Assembly (NCBI GenBank): GCA_037783415.1
Contig: JAZGTN010000089.1
Coordinates: 2,604,001-2,668,000 of the forward strand
Source: Leptasterias polaris
Taxonomy: Eukaryota > Echinodermata > Asteroidea > Forcipulatida > Asteriidae
Length of the DNA: 64,000 nucleotides
Reading direction: 5' to 3'
The notes under the pieces were generated by a model. It made no database searches. It was not told the DNA's origin and saw only the letters and a program-made list of their open reading frames with translations. Numbering within the stretch: the first letter of the stretch is position 1; each line of letters begins with the position of its first letter. Below, piece by piece: positions 10,188 through 22,746 of the stretch. A program made the translations under genes and the position numbers.

Positions 10188-13100
10188 ATGTCAGGGTCTC
10201 GGAGTATCACTGCCTGTGCCAGATCAGGATGGGAGTCGATCTGTCAACATGTAGAGAAGGCAGTTGTCTTTATTGACAACTCCATGGTGGAATGTCTACA
10301 CTGGTGTGTGGGAGCAGGAATGCTTCTAAAAGCTGGTGCTGTTAACGTCAAAGAGTTCTCCTCGTTCGAGGTATGTTTGAAAGCACACGACCAGCATTGG
10401 TTGTGGTCATAGACTAGTATCTGCACATTGTGTGACCCAGCATGAAACAACACACCTGTGCAAATATGAAGCTCAATCAGTCATCTGGAGTCACAAGGAA
10501 AAAGTGAAAAACCCCATTAAATGTTTTCACTGTTTTCAAACATCATATTGTGGACTCACAAGATCAAAATGGTTTTACTCATTTCTCAAAAGTATAGCTT
10601 TTAAGTTTTACTAATTTTTCAATTTTTTTTTGCATTTCAGTCAAAAATATTTTAAGGGATGTTTTCCACAACAACCATCCTTATACTGTGTAAGTTTTGT
10701 GCAAATCTGTGAATATCTATGTTGCCTTTTCAGTCTTGCAACATATTTTGCACACTCTTTAAAGAGGAAATTCCATGTGCAGTAGTTTACGGAATTCAGG
10801 TTGGCATAGGGTAAACTTCTTTGCCTTCTAATACACTCCAATATTAACTATAGGAGTCCTATACTTATAAATATAGGACACTTGGCACACTTTGCAGCAA
10901 CGCTACGCAGCATTGTTTCCCCAAAAATTAGTCCAGCCCATTTGTCCCAACAAAACAAGGTCATGTCATGGCGGACAAGTTTGATGGTTTCAATGGAGTC
11001 TTTCACGTTGTTTAAAAGGGGTTTTTAGAATATTGTGGTGTCCCTGTCTCATGTGTTTTTTGTGAAAAATTTCATATTACAAGGATCTATGCCTGTGTTA
11101 TATAAAATAAATATTGAATGGATTTCTTTTGTGCATTCTCGCAATTAACTGTGAGGTGAAATCTGGCTTTTCCATTTCACACGGCTTTCATATTCAAGAT
11201 TTCATCTTGTGATTATCTTCTTTGACAGCACACTCATATGCATCCAACTTGTATACTATGGACCAGTACAAAATCTGGCGGGCAGGTGACAAGTGACTAA
11301 TGACTGCTGACTAATGACTCAAAAAAAAATTAAAATCCACTGAAGAATTATTGTTTGTCTTTTTTTCAACAGAGTGGTACACAAGAAGAGAGAAAGGCTG
11401 TGTTCATTGTTAGCGGAGTTCTCAGAGATACTGTGGAAGAAATTATCAAGGTAGTTTGATTGTATGGGCCATGCAAACAAAAGTGATGTTTTGCAGTCTT
11501 CCTTTTTCAATTTCTGCAGGACGGGAGGGACATTTTTGTAGTTTTGTCCTTCTTAATTAGTCAAAGAATGGTATTGCCTGCATTCATGTAGTGCCTGTGT
11601 AAAAGGTTGACACCCAGAATACAGTTAGTGCTTGATGAGCTCCATGGAAGTCTAGGCTCAAAATCAGTAATAATGGTCGGGTTCTTTTTGGTTATCACTG
11701 AAACAACTGTGGGCGATGAAATTGACATGTAGGCCCTAAATGGTCAATTTATGCCTTTACATTGCAGTGTCGAGTGTTTATGAGTTTCTACAGGAAAAAA
11801 GAGAATACTACAATAAGGTCTTGTGTGCGGTTTTTTGCCATTTGGGCAGGGACGCTAAGCATTGCTTTTTATTTTTTACAGGACCTTATAACACTAGATC
11901 TTTATCATGGGGCAGACTTTTTGTTTTTTAGTTCCATTTAGATCAATGTAATCAAGAGTGGAAGGGAAAAAAGTCTGACTCCTTTTTGGTGTAATGAGAA
12001 TCAGTATCCATAACTTGAAGTGAACATAGGGAACAAGACGAAGTGGATGGCAGCATGATAAATATATATAATAATAGACCCATGCATATATGTCACTAGT
12101 TCATAGGGGAATTAATAATAATAATAATGATACTAATAATAATAAAAAGAATGTATTTGTTATGCACTTTTCCAAGCCAAGGCGGCCCTTTAAAGTTCCT
12201 TGGACTCTTAATCCCTGCTCATCGGGCCTTAATCTTTCCTGAAACCATATCAGCTCCTTAAGAGTATGCAGCACCAAGAGCCCACAACCTCTACCCATGC
12301 AGCTGCTAAATTACTCCTGAGTTATGAAAAGCAATTCTAGTTAAGTGTCTTAATAAAGGAGACATGTGTCATGACTAGGATTCGAACCCACACTCTGATG
12401 ACTCAGCCACCAGAACTTGAGTCCGATGCGTTAAATCGCTCGACCACAACACACTACAATGTACATGTTAAACTGAACGAACAAAGTCTACTGTGGAATT
12501 TGTATCTGTTTACAATTTGTACACTATTTCATCAGGACATTGTTCGCTCCAGCCATTTTCAGTACTGTATCGTCATCACTGCTATACCTCAGTCGTTACA
12601 TAAACATCTTATGACCGAGGGGCCAGGTGAAGGCAGCACAGATGGCGCCCTCTTTGTCCAGTTTGAGAACAAGCTGAGAAAGTGGATGGGTGGTCCGGTA
12701 AGTGTAAAAACACTGTTAGATTTGCAGAGGTCCAACTACAGTAACCCTAAAGCGCTGTAGTTTGACATGAAAACATGAAGTGTTAACCCAAGAGCTGTGT
12801 GTTGAGAGAGTTGTGTCAAGTTGCAACTGAAGTCATTGTTGGTTTAAAAAAATGCATAGGTGCGCACACAGGATGCCAGACCAGACTGCACATTGAGTTG
12901 TGCTACATTTTGAAAACTGGTTCCTTCATGTTGCAACTCTCTCAATACACAGCACTGACTAACCTCAGTAGTCCAAAATCCTCTGCAGGAAAATGTCTTA
13001 CTTTGTAGGGTATGGTACTGCATGCCCAAACAACAACTGCTTATCATCAAGCCAGGCATACCAACAAATTTATTCAAGTCTAAACATTTGCCTGGTGTTC

Positions 13101-16100
13101 TTTGGTTGTTTTTACGCATTACCCTCCATTTCTGCACACATTCCTTCAGCGATGCTGTTGTAGTGTGCCAAGTCACTCTGTGCACATTTTTTCAATAGGT
13201 TTTCCATATCTTGTCCCAATCGGCACTCTCAATGTTGTTGGATCTTCGGAGTTCCCCCATTTTCCTAGCAATATTTAGGTGTTGAGGCACGTAGAGTGGA
13301 AAATGAGGACATTGGAGGGTCTTTAGGGGTTAAGGGTTAAGGGTTAATAAACCTAGGTAAGACAAATTTAAACCATACTAATAAAGTTATGATTTCTCAT
13401 TGATTTTTTAAACACTGAAAAATGTTTGTTTGTCACCGGATTTTGTGCATATCATATGTAATCAATTCAATTGAAATATCCAAACAGAAAATGAATTGTT
13501 GAGGGACAACATTCTCTCACATTACAGTGTTGCAGACGGAAACATTTCTCCGGTTCCACATAATTTAAAGTTTAAGTTATTGTAATCAAATTTGCGATGA
13601 TTTCTGTGCAGATCGCTGAGGCGGAGGTTCATCACATTCCAGTATTTGCCGCCCCAGTGTGCCCAAGTTTATTTGTCACACCTACCTACAGCTCGCTCTT
13701 CCCATTGTTGACCTCTGACCTGGTCAAAGTTCAAGAAGGCAGAGAACACAGGGTAAGTACAAGTGTATCTGATTTGAGGAGCCCAGACCGTTAGCTCAAT
13801 AGAAGAGCTAGTAGTATAACTGCCATTTAAACATTGACTGTGGTCATTAATAACACTCTGCACGAATGACCTCACTTTTGCTCAAAATGCCCGGCTGTAC
13901 TGTCAGACAAATGTTTCCCCTCTTACACGATCATAGCATTATCGGCGTGCCAAACTGAACTGGTAGTCTGAACCCCTTACATATGACGTCTCAAGCCTAA
14001 ACAGTGCCCTCACTGAGGTCAAAGGAAGACCTATCATTGGCTGAGGCTGTGTGTATCCCCTGCTTTGACTGGTCAATATATTAAAGGGCGGGGATAAATG
14101 GATCAGTCCATTCTGATATTGTTGTTTTTGTTTACTTGTTTATTTCTGGAATGGACTTGTACAGGGAGAGAAGAAAACTGCTGATAAATTTGACGATATT
14201 GAGCTTCACATGTTGCCATGGGAACTTCAGACTCAACTCAAGGTAAGATTTTGAAATAATTTATTTTGGAAAAATGACATGACAACACATATATTCCATC
14301 CAAAGAGTTAATCCGCTCACTGTGCTGTCCCGATTGATCAGGGGCACCGAACCATGACCACAGGGACTGTACATGCGATCTGACACAGTGACTAACTACA
14401 CGTGGCATGTTGACATGACTACTGCAAAACACGCACAGAAACTCAAATGCCAGTTTGTGGCATATCGTGGCCGAGCGGTCTAGTTCACTGGACCCAAGCT
14501 CTGGTGTTGTCAGCAGCAGAGTGTGGTTTGATACTCAGTCATGAAGTGCCCTTGAGCAAGGCACTTGACCATAATTGCTTCGTAAAAAAGGAAGGTAGTG
14601 CAATGTGCTCTACCAGCTAGGCTCCTAGTTTATAAAACCCATGCCTACATCCTTACGGACTGTGAAGGGGGTAACCCTGTTTCAGCTCCAGGATTAGGTG
14701 GCAACATACCTCTGGTGGCAGTTGATTTGGGTCGATAGCCCAAATCAGTTAAGTTTAGCCCTCACCTTGAAGTGGCTGTCCATGGCCTTGTGATGTAAAG
14801 CGATCTCTCATAAACAAATAATAATATTCAGACCTTCACTGCTTGTTGCGTTAGAGTGAACTGGTGAGACATTCTATATGTTGAGAAATACTCACCTTGT
14901 ATGTCTCACTAGGGTGTCTGTGGTTAACAAAATTATGTTCTCTACAACAGCTATGTGAATTATGCGATGTTTTGCGTCATTTTTTCACAGATGTTTGTGT
15001 CGAGCATCAGTGGTTTTTGCGAGCAGCTACAAGTCAGCGAGGATGTGTACGCAGTTGGTCACACTAGCCGGATAGTAGCCTCTGAACTCGCTGGTCTGCC
15101 CTCTGCCAAAGCCAGAAGAAAGGTAGGAACTTTTCATTTATCTTGTCTTATCGTCAGGTATTTCCAACCCAGTCAATCCAAAACTGTGATTGGCCATCAG
15201 TGCAAGACGACATCATTTAAACTAGAACTGTATAATCTTCAGACACCAGAACATGAGTCATAATTGTCAACAAGATAAATAGTTCCATAACCAAATGGCA
15301 TTATGCACCAGACTCACGTTCTAGTGCTGTCAGAATGTGGTTCCAGGTCCCGATCATTGCACTTGTGTCCTTGAGCAAGACATATAACCATAATTGCTTC
15401 GTCCTTCAGATGGGACTTGCAGCTGTAGGTCCTTTGTGTTATGTAATGCACAAGAACCCATAGTTGAGAGAAGGGGTTTGCCCCAGTGTTCTGGCATGTT
15501 GGAGGCAAATTGCATCCCACCATCTGACATTCAGTACCATCCACTGTGGTTTTGTATGATTGATAAACTATGCCAGCCTGTAATATGAAATTATGTGGTG
15601 AATGAATCTACACAGTACACAGTCAACCCTCCTACTTACTGTCTTACTATTCAATAACATACACTGTGGTTTGAATGATTGATAAACAATGCCAGCCAGC
15701 CTGCAATATGAAATCATATGATAAATGCATCTACACAGTTCACAGTCAACCCTCCTACTGTCTGACCATTCACAACCATACACTGTGGTTTTGAATGATC
15801 GATATGCCAGCATGCAATATGATATCACGTGGTGAATGCATCTACACAGTACAACCATATTCACAGTTAGTTCTGTGCACAGAAATGTGCCACCACACAT
15901 AACCCATGCAGTTGAATGGTTTCAAAAGGTAGGTCAACTCACTCACAAATATTACCAAGAGTAATGTTTTTTTTAAATAACTGGCTTCCAATCTGCTGAC
16001 GTCCTCAGGCTGCACAGCATAGAGCATCGGTCTTACTGGTTGATAGGACGTTAGATCTTGTAGGAGCATCAAGTCATCTCAACAGAGAAACTCTGGCAGA

Positions 16101-19100
16101 TAAGGTCTTTTCATTCCTCAATCGCTTGCCGGGTCACAGTGCAGACGTTGCAGTTGATATGGCAGATTTGTACTCTCTAGGAGGGTAGGTAGAAATGTTT
16201 GCCTTATTATTATTCAGGCCTTGTGCTAGGTTGAAGACCAGCTCGAACGAAAACAGCAATTTTGTGTGCTCAATCAATAATGAAATTGAGTTCACTTGAG
16301 AGTAAACAGGTTGCTATTGTAAAAAACAATCATTTTGTATACCCTTCTCCGGTGCTTTTCAGAAAGATTCGCGAAAACCTCCGTGATGTCATCACTCATG
16401 TTACATCATTTGTTGGTGCTCCGTTTTGTATAGCCGCTTTGTTTAATTAATAAAGCAAATCCCACATATGATGTCAAGGTGTTGTTGTTTTGATGCATGC
16501 CGTCAACGTAAGAAGTGTAGCTAGTTTTTCAAAACTTTGATGGTTGGGCTTAATTTGTTTATTGGTAACTACAAATAATTACCATAATTTGAATAATTAT
16601 GCATAAATTATCCTTCACAGGAATCATCAGAGCTCATTGGACGTGATTTATCCGGGCTGCTTGGCTCACCCAACGGACTCCGTATCATCCACTGTCCTAT
16701 ATACTCTCATCATATCAAAACACAAGGTACATTATATCCTGCAATCCCAGTCTTTGTCTACTCTTGTGTACTTTAACTATCAGTATGGTATCCAGGCTTG
16801 TATACCTTTAACTTAAGGTATAGATGGTAGCGGAGCTGTGTTTTGAGAGACTTATGACATAGAGGGACCAGTTTATTTTGGGTCTGGTGGTTCCTGGGTG
16901 CCATTTTCGGTCCAAATGCAGCACAACCCATGTACAGTCTAGTCTGGAACCCTATGTACGCTCATGCTCGGCCACAACACGCCACATGTGTATTCTATCA
17001 ATAAACCTTATCTGTTTTTTGTTGGTCCAAGGAAAGTTTAATGGATGTGAATAGGCAGCTAGTTGATTGCATCTCTAAGGAGAAGCTACCCCTTAAAATG
17101 GGCGGGAAAATCGGAAGAGTGGGGCCTGAAACTCTGCAGACGCACCTGCAACTGTTTAAGTAAGTTCTCTTTAACTCTGTAGAGACCAAAATGGCCTGGC
17201 CACAACCAGAAGTGGCTTGCTTGGTTTAAGCCAATACTGGCTGCAAATGGCCACAGATTTTTAAATACTCCCATTTGGCAGAGTACGTTCACAAACGTAT
17301 TTCAACCTTCTTACTCACTGTATGACCAATCAGTATCATCCACTGTGATTTTGAGTGATAGATATACCATGCCAACCTGCAATATGATATCATGTGGTGG
17401 TGAATGCATCTACACAGTACACAAGTTCTGTGCACAATGTTGCCACTATACTCAACCCGCAAAGTTGAATGGTTTCAAATGGTTGGTCAAATAATATCGG
17501 TTTACGAAAAATAACTCAAATTGTATCTTTTAACTATGTTTTTTTATTTAAGTGTTTCAAATGAAAATTTATAACGTCCTAGAATAAAATAAAATAAGTA
17601 TCAAGTATTTAGATACTTTTGAACATCAGTTTGACAAATAAATCGACAATGCATCTTGAAAAAGTTGATGCTTGAAATTTTGATTTCCATCTCTTTAGGG
17701 ACAAACCGGAGGCTTTGCGCAGAAACACAGGGCTGTTGCAGATAGCGTCGGCCTGCGTAGAGGCCCTAAAGCACCCAGACCATAATGAGTGGGATCGGGC
17801 CCTCGGTGCTGAGAAGCTATTCCTACAGGCCATGGGAGAGGAGAACGGCACACCTACCCTTGACCAAATTTTAACCATCTTAGAGAAAGGGCAGACAGAG
17901 CAATTGTGAGTTGCACTTTCAACAAATTGTTTAATGAGAATTGTATGAAATATCTGATGAGAAAGTTTGGGAAAGGTCTACTTGACATAAAGTTCATATT
18001 TTTTATGAGAATTAATAGAAATCATAGAGTTAGATCTGTTCCTATCTCATTCGTTGCTAAGGAGTAGTTTCTGCTCAACAGCTCGATGAAATTGGGCCCA
18101 AAATAGCAGGTTTTAAGGAATATGTCGCCCCCACCTATGTCGAATATGTCGCCCCCACCTATGTCGAATATGTCGCCCCCACCTATGTCGAATATGTCGC
18201 CCCCACCTATGTCGAATATGTCGCCCCCACCTATGTCGAATATGTCGAATGCCCTAAACGCCCCTGTAGGTAGTATTTGACCGTGGTTTATTTTACCATA
18301 ATGACCACAAGCTGCTTGTACCTAAATGCCCATAGCAGTCACAAAACAGCTGCAAGATTTGTCCTGTTTCCATTCAACCAAAAACAACGTAGTAAAGGTC
18401 ATGACCTGAGTTGACACTTTCCTATGTTTAAAAGTAAAGGTGACCATGGGAAGTGATAACCTTTGGTTCTTTTCTTCAAAGCAAAAATAATATTAATGAA
18501 TAAAGCTAAGCTTGCAAAGTTAATTTTACAACTGAAATTCCACAACATTAAAACTTGCTCTTCGATGCCTCTTATTAAGGCCACATAGCCTGGATGTCAT
18601 ACTCCTGTTACTCGTCTTTGCTTACTCCCTGGCTGGAGATGACAGTGTGAACTTTGACCTTGATGAAAGAAGCCTGAAGAATCTGTTAGTACAGGCTATC
18701 TTATCTGAGCAGGAGCCATCTGATATCCTGACTTCATTCAGTAAGTCATAATTGTTCTATGCATATTTGACCTTTCAAACCATACACTTGAAAAACTGTT
18801 TCCATTGTTTACAGAACGGTGGGCCATTTTTCCATAAAGCGGATGACTTAAAAGATGCTAGGTCCAGTTTTTGGTAGCTATTTTTCTAGTTTCGAGAAAG
18901 TAAGCTTTCACTTAAAGTATAGACCTTTCTATTGCAACGTTACAGCCCGAGTTTATAAATCAAAATAAAAACAAGCAGGTGGACAAAACAATCAGAAATG
19001 TTGAAAACAAATTATGAATTTTTGCATGAATGTTTTCCAATGTGTTTTCCAACAAATGATAACCCCTGATGTTTTCTTCTTGTATAGCGGGAGAAAAACA

Positions 19101-21067
19101 AACAGACGACTCTGTTAGGGACGCAGTTAATCAACTCTTCATCAGATTGAGAGCCGTCGGGAAAGCCAGGGATCATCTGCAACAATTCAGGTAAACATCT
19201 AAAGAAACAAAAGCGGCTAAGCAGAAAATGGTGCCAAGCTAAACATTTCTGCTAAGCAAAAATTAGCAGGGAACCAGTCAAAAACAATATACATTACATG
19301 GTATTTTGGCTGATAGTCAAAGTTAGCTAATCCTGTATGTGGAGAATGCTGACCTTATAGGGTGTGTACAACATTGGTAAGATTGAAAATATAAATGTTC
19401 ACAGATTTGCACATAACTTGCATGGTATAAAAATGGTCATGGTGGAAAACTTCCCTTGAAATAGTTTTGCTTGAAATGCCACAGTTTGTAGGAAATGAGT
19501 AAAACAATTGTCTTTATCCTGCAGGATAAAATCCGATATTTGAAAAAAAAGTTAAAACATATAATAGGGTTTTTCACTGTTTTCTCATGACTCTGATTAC
19601 CGATTGAGCTTAAACTTTCACAGGTTTGTTATTTCAGGTATATGTTAGGTCACATCAAGTGTGGATACAGGTCTTTGGCAATTACCAATGTTGTACACAC
19701 CCTTTAAGCGTAGGACTCCACAGTAAGCAGTTCATGAAATTTGACCCTGATCCATACACCATGCTGTAGTGAACATTCACCATCATGGTTGCAACCTCCC
19801 ATTACGGTATCGGTCTTTCAGGACAGCAAACAACATCATTATTCATTGCTGTATCATAGTACTCTTTTTTGTATTTTGTCCACTAGGTCAATCTTTGATC
19901 ATGGCAGCATGGTGGCTCCAGCCTCCTACAACCCCTTCTTCAAACAACTCCTTGACAATATTTTCAGCTCAAGCAAACTGGACCTACCTGATGTGGAATA
20001 TAAGTCAACAGGTCTCCGAGACCTTATCAAGACTGGATTCAGGTAAATCTCATTCTAAAAGAATTACTATGACCACACCTCATACATATTTATGATCAAG
20101 AGCAAAATTATCACTGGTCCATTCACCATCACATGCCAGTCATGAGCAACAGCCACGCACTAGGTAAATATGCATGTAACAGTCTACTTAACGGCTGTTT
20201 GTCCCCTCTGAAGGACTAAGCAATTCTGGTTAATTGTCAGCAATGGCATTGCTCTGGTTTGTGTTTCTTTGTAGGTTCTTTGTTAATGTGAGCAAACCAC
20301 GCCCAAGCGACCACCCCCTGTTGATCTTCTTCGTCTTGGGTGGGGTCACCTGCTCTGAGGTCAAGATGATCAAAGAAACAGTGGCTGCTCATTCTCCAAA
20401 CACACAGGTAGGGAAAATAATCATTCATCATTCAGTTCAACCCTCCTACTGTTTGACCCTTTAATATCATCCTCTGTGGTTTTGAATTAAGGAATAAAAG
20501 AGTAGGCGACGAGGTCTTCAACAGCTGTTTAAACCAGCAGGGCCATAGCCATGCGATTAATTATTGTTAGTTATTAAAACAACAAATGGAAGGTTCCACA
20601 AACTTAATTGAGATTTTTGTTTGCCGGAATAATGCCGTGTTGATTCCAATGGGGGACTTTAGCCCCAAGTGGCATTAGACAAACCCGGTAATTTTCTATT
20701 GTTTACTCAATTCTAAGCACATTTCCAAGAACAATGGATTTAACAGAGCCCAGTTTCAAAACGTAGCTTAGCACAACAAAATTATGATTACCAGAATAAG
20801 GTCACCAGCCAAAATATGATGTCACATGTACAATTTGTGACTGGTATCCTGCTCATTTCTGCTTAGCAGACAATTGTTAAGCAATATTTTCTGGTAAGTC
20901 TGCTGCCACCTTGTGTCCCTAAAAGTCTCCCATTTAGACTACGATTATTTATTTTTATTTTTCGCCCACATTTTGAACAGGTTGTCGTGGGAAGCACGTG
21001 TGTCCTGAAGCCAACAGACATCTTGAACTTGCTACTGTGTCAGAACAATTTGCGCCCAGGGACGTGA
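10188..21067 (+). CDS. SCFD2: SCFD2, Sec1 family domain-containing protein 2 (15 coding exons)
   Basis: SCFD2 is a Sec1/Munc18-like protein implicated in vesicle trafficking. Fifteen exons join in phase to 676 codons plus stop, close to human SCFD2 (684 aa): 10188-10370, 11373-11450, 12536-12697, 13612-13752, 14165-14242, 14991-15122, 16009-16184, 16621-16726, 17032-17159, 17699-17905, 18580-18740, 19088-19190, 19887-20042, 20275-20407 and 20981-21067. All introns are GT-AG. Conserved stretches against the human protein as I recall it include RSHFQYC-like residues (exon 3), VDRTLDL at about 269-275 (Sec1 family), LPGH at about 298-301, PGCL (exon 8), the LKHP-x-x-x-x-W block (exon 10), DLIKTGF (exon 13) and PLLIFFVLGGVT-SEVKM (exon 14). 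The start ATG opens a peptide like the human N-terminus (MS...GWE). The stop follows LLCQNNLRPGT. A candidate AATAAA is at 21976-21981. No break is visible. Confidence 0.93.
10430..10850. repeat. Decayed R2-type MITE in SCFD2 intron 1
   Basis: Segments such as AAAAGTGAAAAACCCCATTA, TTTTACTCATTTCTCAAAA and AATATTTTAAGGGATGTTTTC follow the internal order of the R2 elements at 59925-60258 and 19359-19707, but with many substitutions and without clear ends. Confidence 0.5.
12101..12465 (-). mobile_element. tRNA-derived SINE in SCFD2 intron 2
   Basis: Read on the minus strand, the 5' end has a tRNA-like head with an A-box-like GTGGTCGAGCGATTTAA and a canonical B box GGTTCGAATCC spaced as in a class II (Leu/Ser-type, long variable arm) tRNA gene. 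A body of about 250 bases follows, ending in an (AAT)n-type tail. Related copies lie at 14456-14830, 15310-15560, 27560-27890 and, as a head only, at 29372-29470. It ends just upstream of exon 3. Confidence 0.75.
14456..14830 (+). mobile_element. tRNA-derived SINE in SCFD2 intron 5
   Basis: The head TGGCCGAGCGGTCTAG is a good A box. The B box is degenerate (GGTTTGATACT). The body contains CCTTGAGCAAGGCACTTGACC, shared with the copies at 15310 and 27560, and it ends in AAATAATAATA. Confidence 0.75.
15310..15560 (+). mobile_element. Truncated tRNA-derived SINE in SCFD2 intron 6
   Basis: The A-box half of the head is missing. The remainder (GGTTCCAGGTCCCGATCATT, then CCTTGAGCAAGACATATAACC and ATAATTGCTTCGTCC) follows the order seen at 14456-14830 and 27560-27890. 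The body contains a block with GCACAAGAACCCATAG not seen in the 14.5-kb copy, so it may be a different subfamily. Confidence 0.6.
15530..15910. repeat. Degenerate satellite of about 105-110 bp, family R5
   Basis: Three adjacent units each contain TGTGGTTTTGAATGAT, GCCAGC.TGCAATATGA, GTGAATGCATCTACACAGTA and CAACCCTCCTACTGTCTGACC, with small indels. A non-tandem 3' extension (GTTCTGTGCACA, then AGTTGAATGGTTTCAAA) also occurs at 17305-17490. Other blocks lie at 26600-27155 and 29090-29370. Confidence 0.75.
17305..17490. repeat. Single R5 satellite unit with 3' extension
   Basis: One unit (TGTGATTTTGAGTGATAGAT, GCCAACCTGCAATATGA, GAATGCATCTACACAGTACA) is followed by the extension with AAGTTCTGTGCACA and AGTTGAATGGTTTCAAATGG that also follows the block at 15530-15910. 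It lies in SCFD2 intron 9. A further small piece is at about 20430-20490 in intron 14. Confidence 0.7.
18118..18246. repeat. Perfect 24-bp tandem array in SCFD2 intron 10
   Basis: Five identical 24-bp units start at 18118, 18142, 18166, 18190 and 18214, followed by a 9-base partial unit. Each reads GAATATGTCGCCC, then CCACCTATGTC. The lack of divergence suggests recent expansion or a length-variable locus. It sits directly after a fragment of the R3 repeat. Confidence 0.95.
19359..19707 (+). mobile_element. R2 MITE in SCFD2 intron 12
   Basis: The ends are inverted: AGGGTGTGTACAACATTGGTAA at the left (written as its first 20 bases AGGGTGTGTACAACATTGGT) and ACCAATGTTGTACACACCCT at the right. 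The interior parallels R1 in order (a TTCACAGATTTGCACATAAC-like block, AATGAGTAAAACAATTG, AGGTTTGTTATTTCA), so R1 and R2 are diverged relatives. A second copy, in reverse, is at 59925-60258. Confidence 0.75.
20752..20905. repeat. Partial R3 MITE in SCFD2 intron 14
   Basis: It contains ACCAGAATAAGGTCACCAGC, CACATGTACAATTTGTGACTGG and CTGCTCATTTCTGCTTAGCA in the same order as the full copies at 31395-31587 and 40653-40846. Both termini are degraded. Smaller pieces of the same family occur near 18060-18115, 19197-19268 and 22745-22830. Confidence 0.65.
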
Positions 21068-21599
21068 TATCGGAACGCACACCATAGTCAGAAGTGCACA
21101 TCTTAATCAGCACTGTGAATTTAACCCTTCAGAGACCACTCATTTCTGTATAATCGTCACAAAATGCCCAGACATTTGCTAATATCATTCCCTTCTTTCA
21201 TCAAATTTTGTCAGTAAAAATGTCAACAGAAATAACATGAAAGAGAAAATTCAGTTTTGTGTTTAGATATTGAAAAATTATGTTTACATACTACATTGGA
21301 AAATTTCATATCTGGACATGACCTTTACTTTGACCTCTTTATGTGAATATAAGTTGGTCAAACCTTGCAGCTGTTTGTGGCCGCTATGGGCATTGTGGTA
21401 CAAGCAGCTTGTGGTCGCTATGGTCTCTCAAGGGTTTACCAAATGAGATGGTCTCACTTCTTGATTAGTCTGCTCTATTACAATTGCATAACCAGACATT
21501 TTCATTTGGTGGGACAAGCAGGGGTAGAGACAATGTATCAAACCATTTATTTGCCTTTCTTTTTTTTTTCTTTTTTTTTAAATTTTCTTTTTAGGGGGG

Positions 21600-21760
21600 G
21601 GGGGGGGGGCAAGGGTTCTGAGCAGGGTTGCTACTGGCCCCCATCCCCCTCTCGATAAGGTTGCGAGTTCGAATCCCACCCAATGTGGGTGCAGATTTTT
21701 CTCTGCAGGACTGGGGAAGCAGCGAGTATACAGTGCTTTTACATCCATGTAGGGCAAACA
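21600..21760 (+). mobile_element. tRNA-like SINE fragment
   Basis: GCGAGTTCGAATCCCACC at about 21664 has a good B box (GTTCGAATCC). The following GGGTGCAGATTTTTCTCTGC and ACATCCATGTAGGGC resemble a SINE body rather than a tRNA. No matching A box or acceptor stem is found in the G-rich sequence upstream, so this is not a functional tRNA gene. Confidence 0.45.
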
Positions 21761-22478
21761 TACTCTAAGAATGTCAAGTCATTGTCCGACTCAGTTCATG
21801 AGAGCATATAACGCATGCGTGTGGCCAATTTATTACACTATGTTTTATGTGTGTACGGCAAAATGTCATCAAATGACAGGTGTGTATGGAAGCACGTGGC
21901 CATTTTGTTTATGCTATGTTTTTTACACAAGTACGGAGCTGCCAGCTCTCCTTGATTCTGCAGAAAGTTTGTAAGAATAAACCAAACCTTCCATGGTCCA
22001 GCGATGTACCATTAACCATCCCATAATTCTCCACTGTATGGTAAACCCAACACTCAAATGCTTGGACTCTTTTATGATTGGTACATGTATGCATTTTTCC
22101 TTATACACTTGGGCCTGCACTACCATAACCTACAAAGTCAGACGACGTCCCAAGTAAGATTTTAGAGGATCTAGAGCCGCTAGGATTTTGAACATTCAAG
22201 AAGTTTGTAAAATCGTTACCAATCAAATGTTGCATAATTTTCTTTATCATTGCAAAGTATCAACTAGACGTGTAAATAAATCTTGGAATTTGTTTCGAGA
22301 TAAATTAATAATTTTGTTTGATTTCGCTGTTATAATTTATTATCTCAAGGTATATCTTGCTTTTTAGGAAGATTTTAAGCACCGTTTGAAATTATTTTAT
22401 ACACTCGCATCAAGTCGTAGGGCAATACCTTCTGATGTATATTTCGATTGGGCATGATATAAAATTTCGTTAATTTGC

Positions 22479-22746
22479 TTAAAAGGTATTATACAGGATT
22501 GGTAGAGCGGACAAAATAAAATAGTCACTGTTCACGTTTTGTGTGATAAACCATAAACATGTATATGAAAAACGTGCACAAATTTGGGTTTAATCTGTTG
22601 TGCGAGTCAAGAGAAAATAGTTTTCTCTAATATGACTTCATTTCATTTTCACAGGAAAAAGTATTTTTAGGATGAACGTCATAATCAGTGAGCTGTCAAA
22701 CTAAACAATGATTTTCATCCTTATGAATCCTGTGTTATACCTTTAA
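22479..22746 (-). mobile_element. Internally shortened R1 MITE
   Basis: It begins TTAAAAGGTATTATACAGGA and ends TGTGTTATACCTTTAA, so the ends are TTAA-bounded inverted repeats. Both ends resemble the TTAAAGGTATTATACAGG end of the full copies, and the central CGCGCGCG palindrome is absent. This suggests a foldback derivative of one end. Confidence 0.65.

Noticed and set aside
12371..12460. Functional tRNA gene (minus strand)
   Set aside because: A and B boxes are good but the acceptor stem does not pair and a SINE body with an AAT tail follows.
18118..18246. Regular 24-bp repeats as a CRISPR array
   Set aside because: Units are contiguous without spacers and lie in an animal intron; it is a simple tandem repeat.
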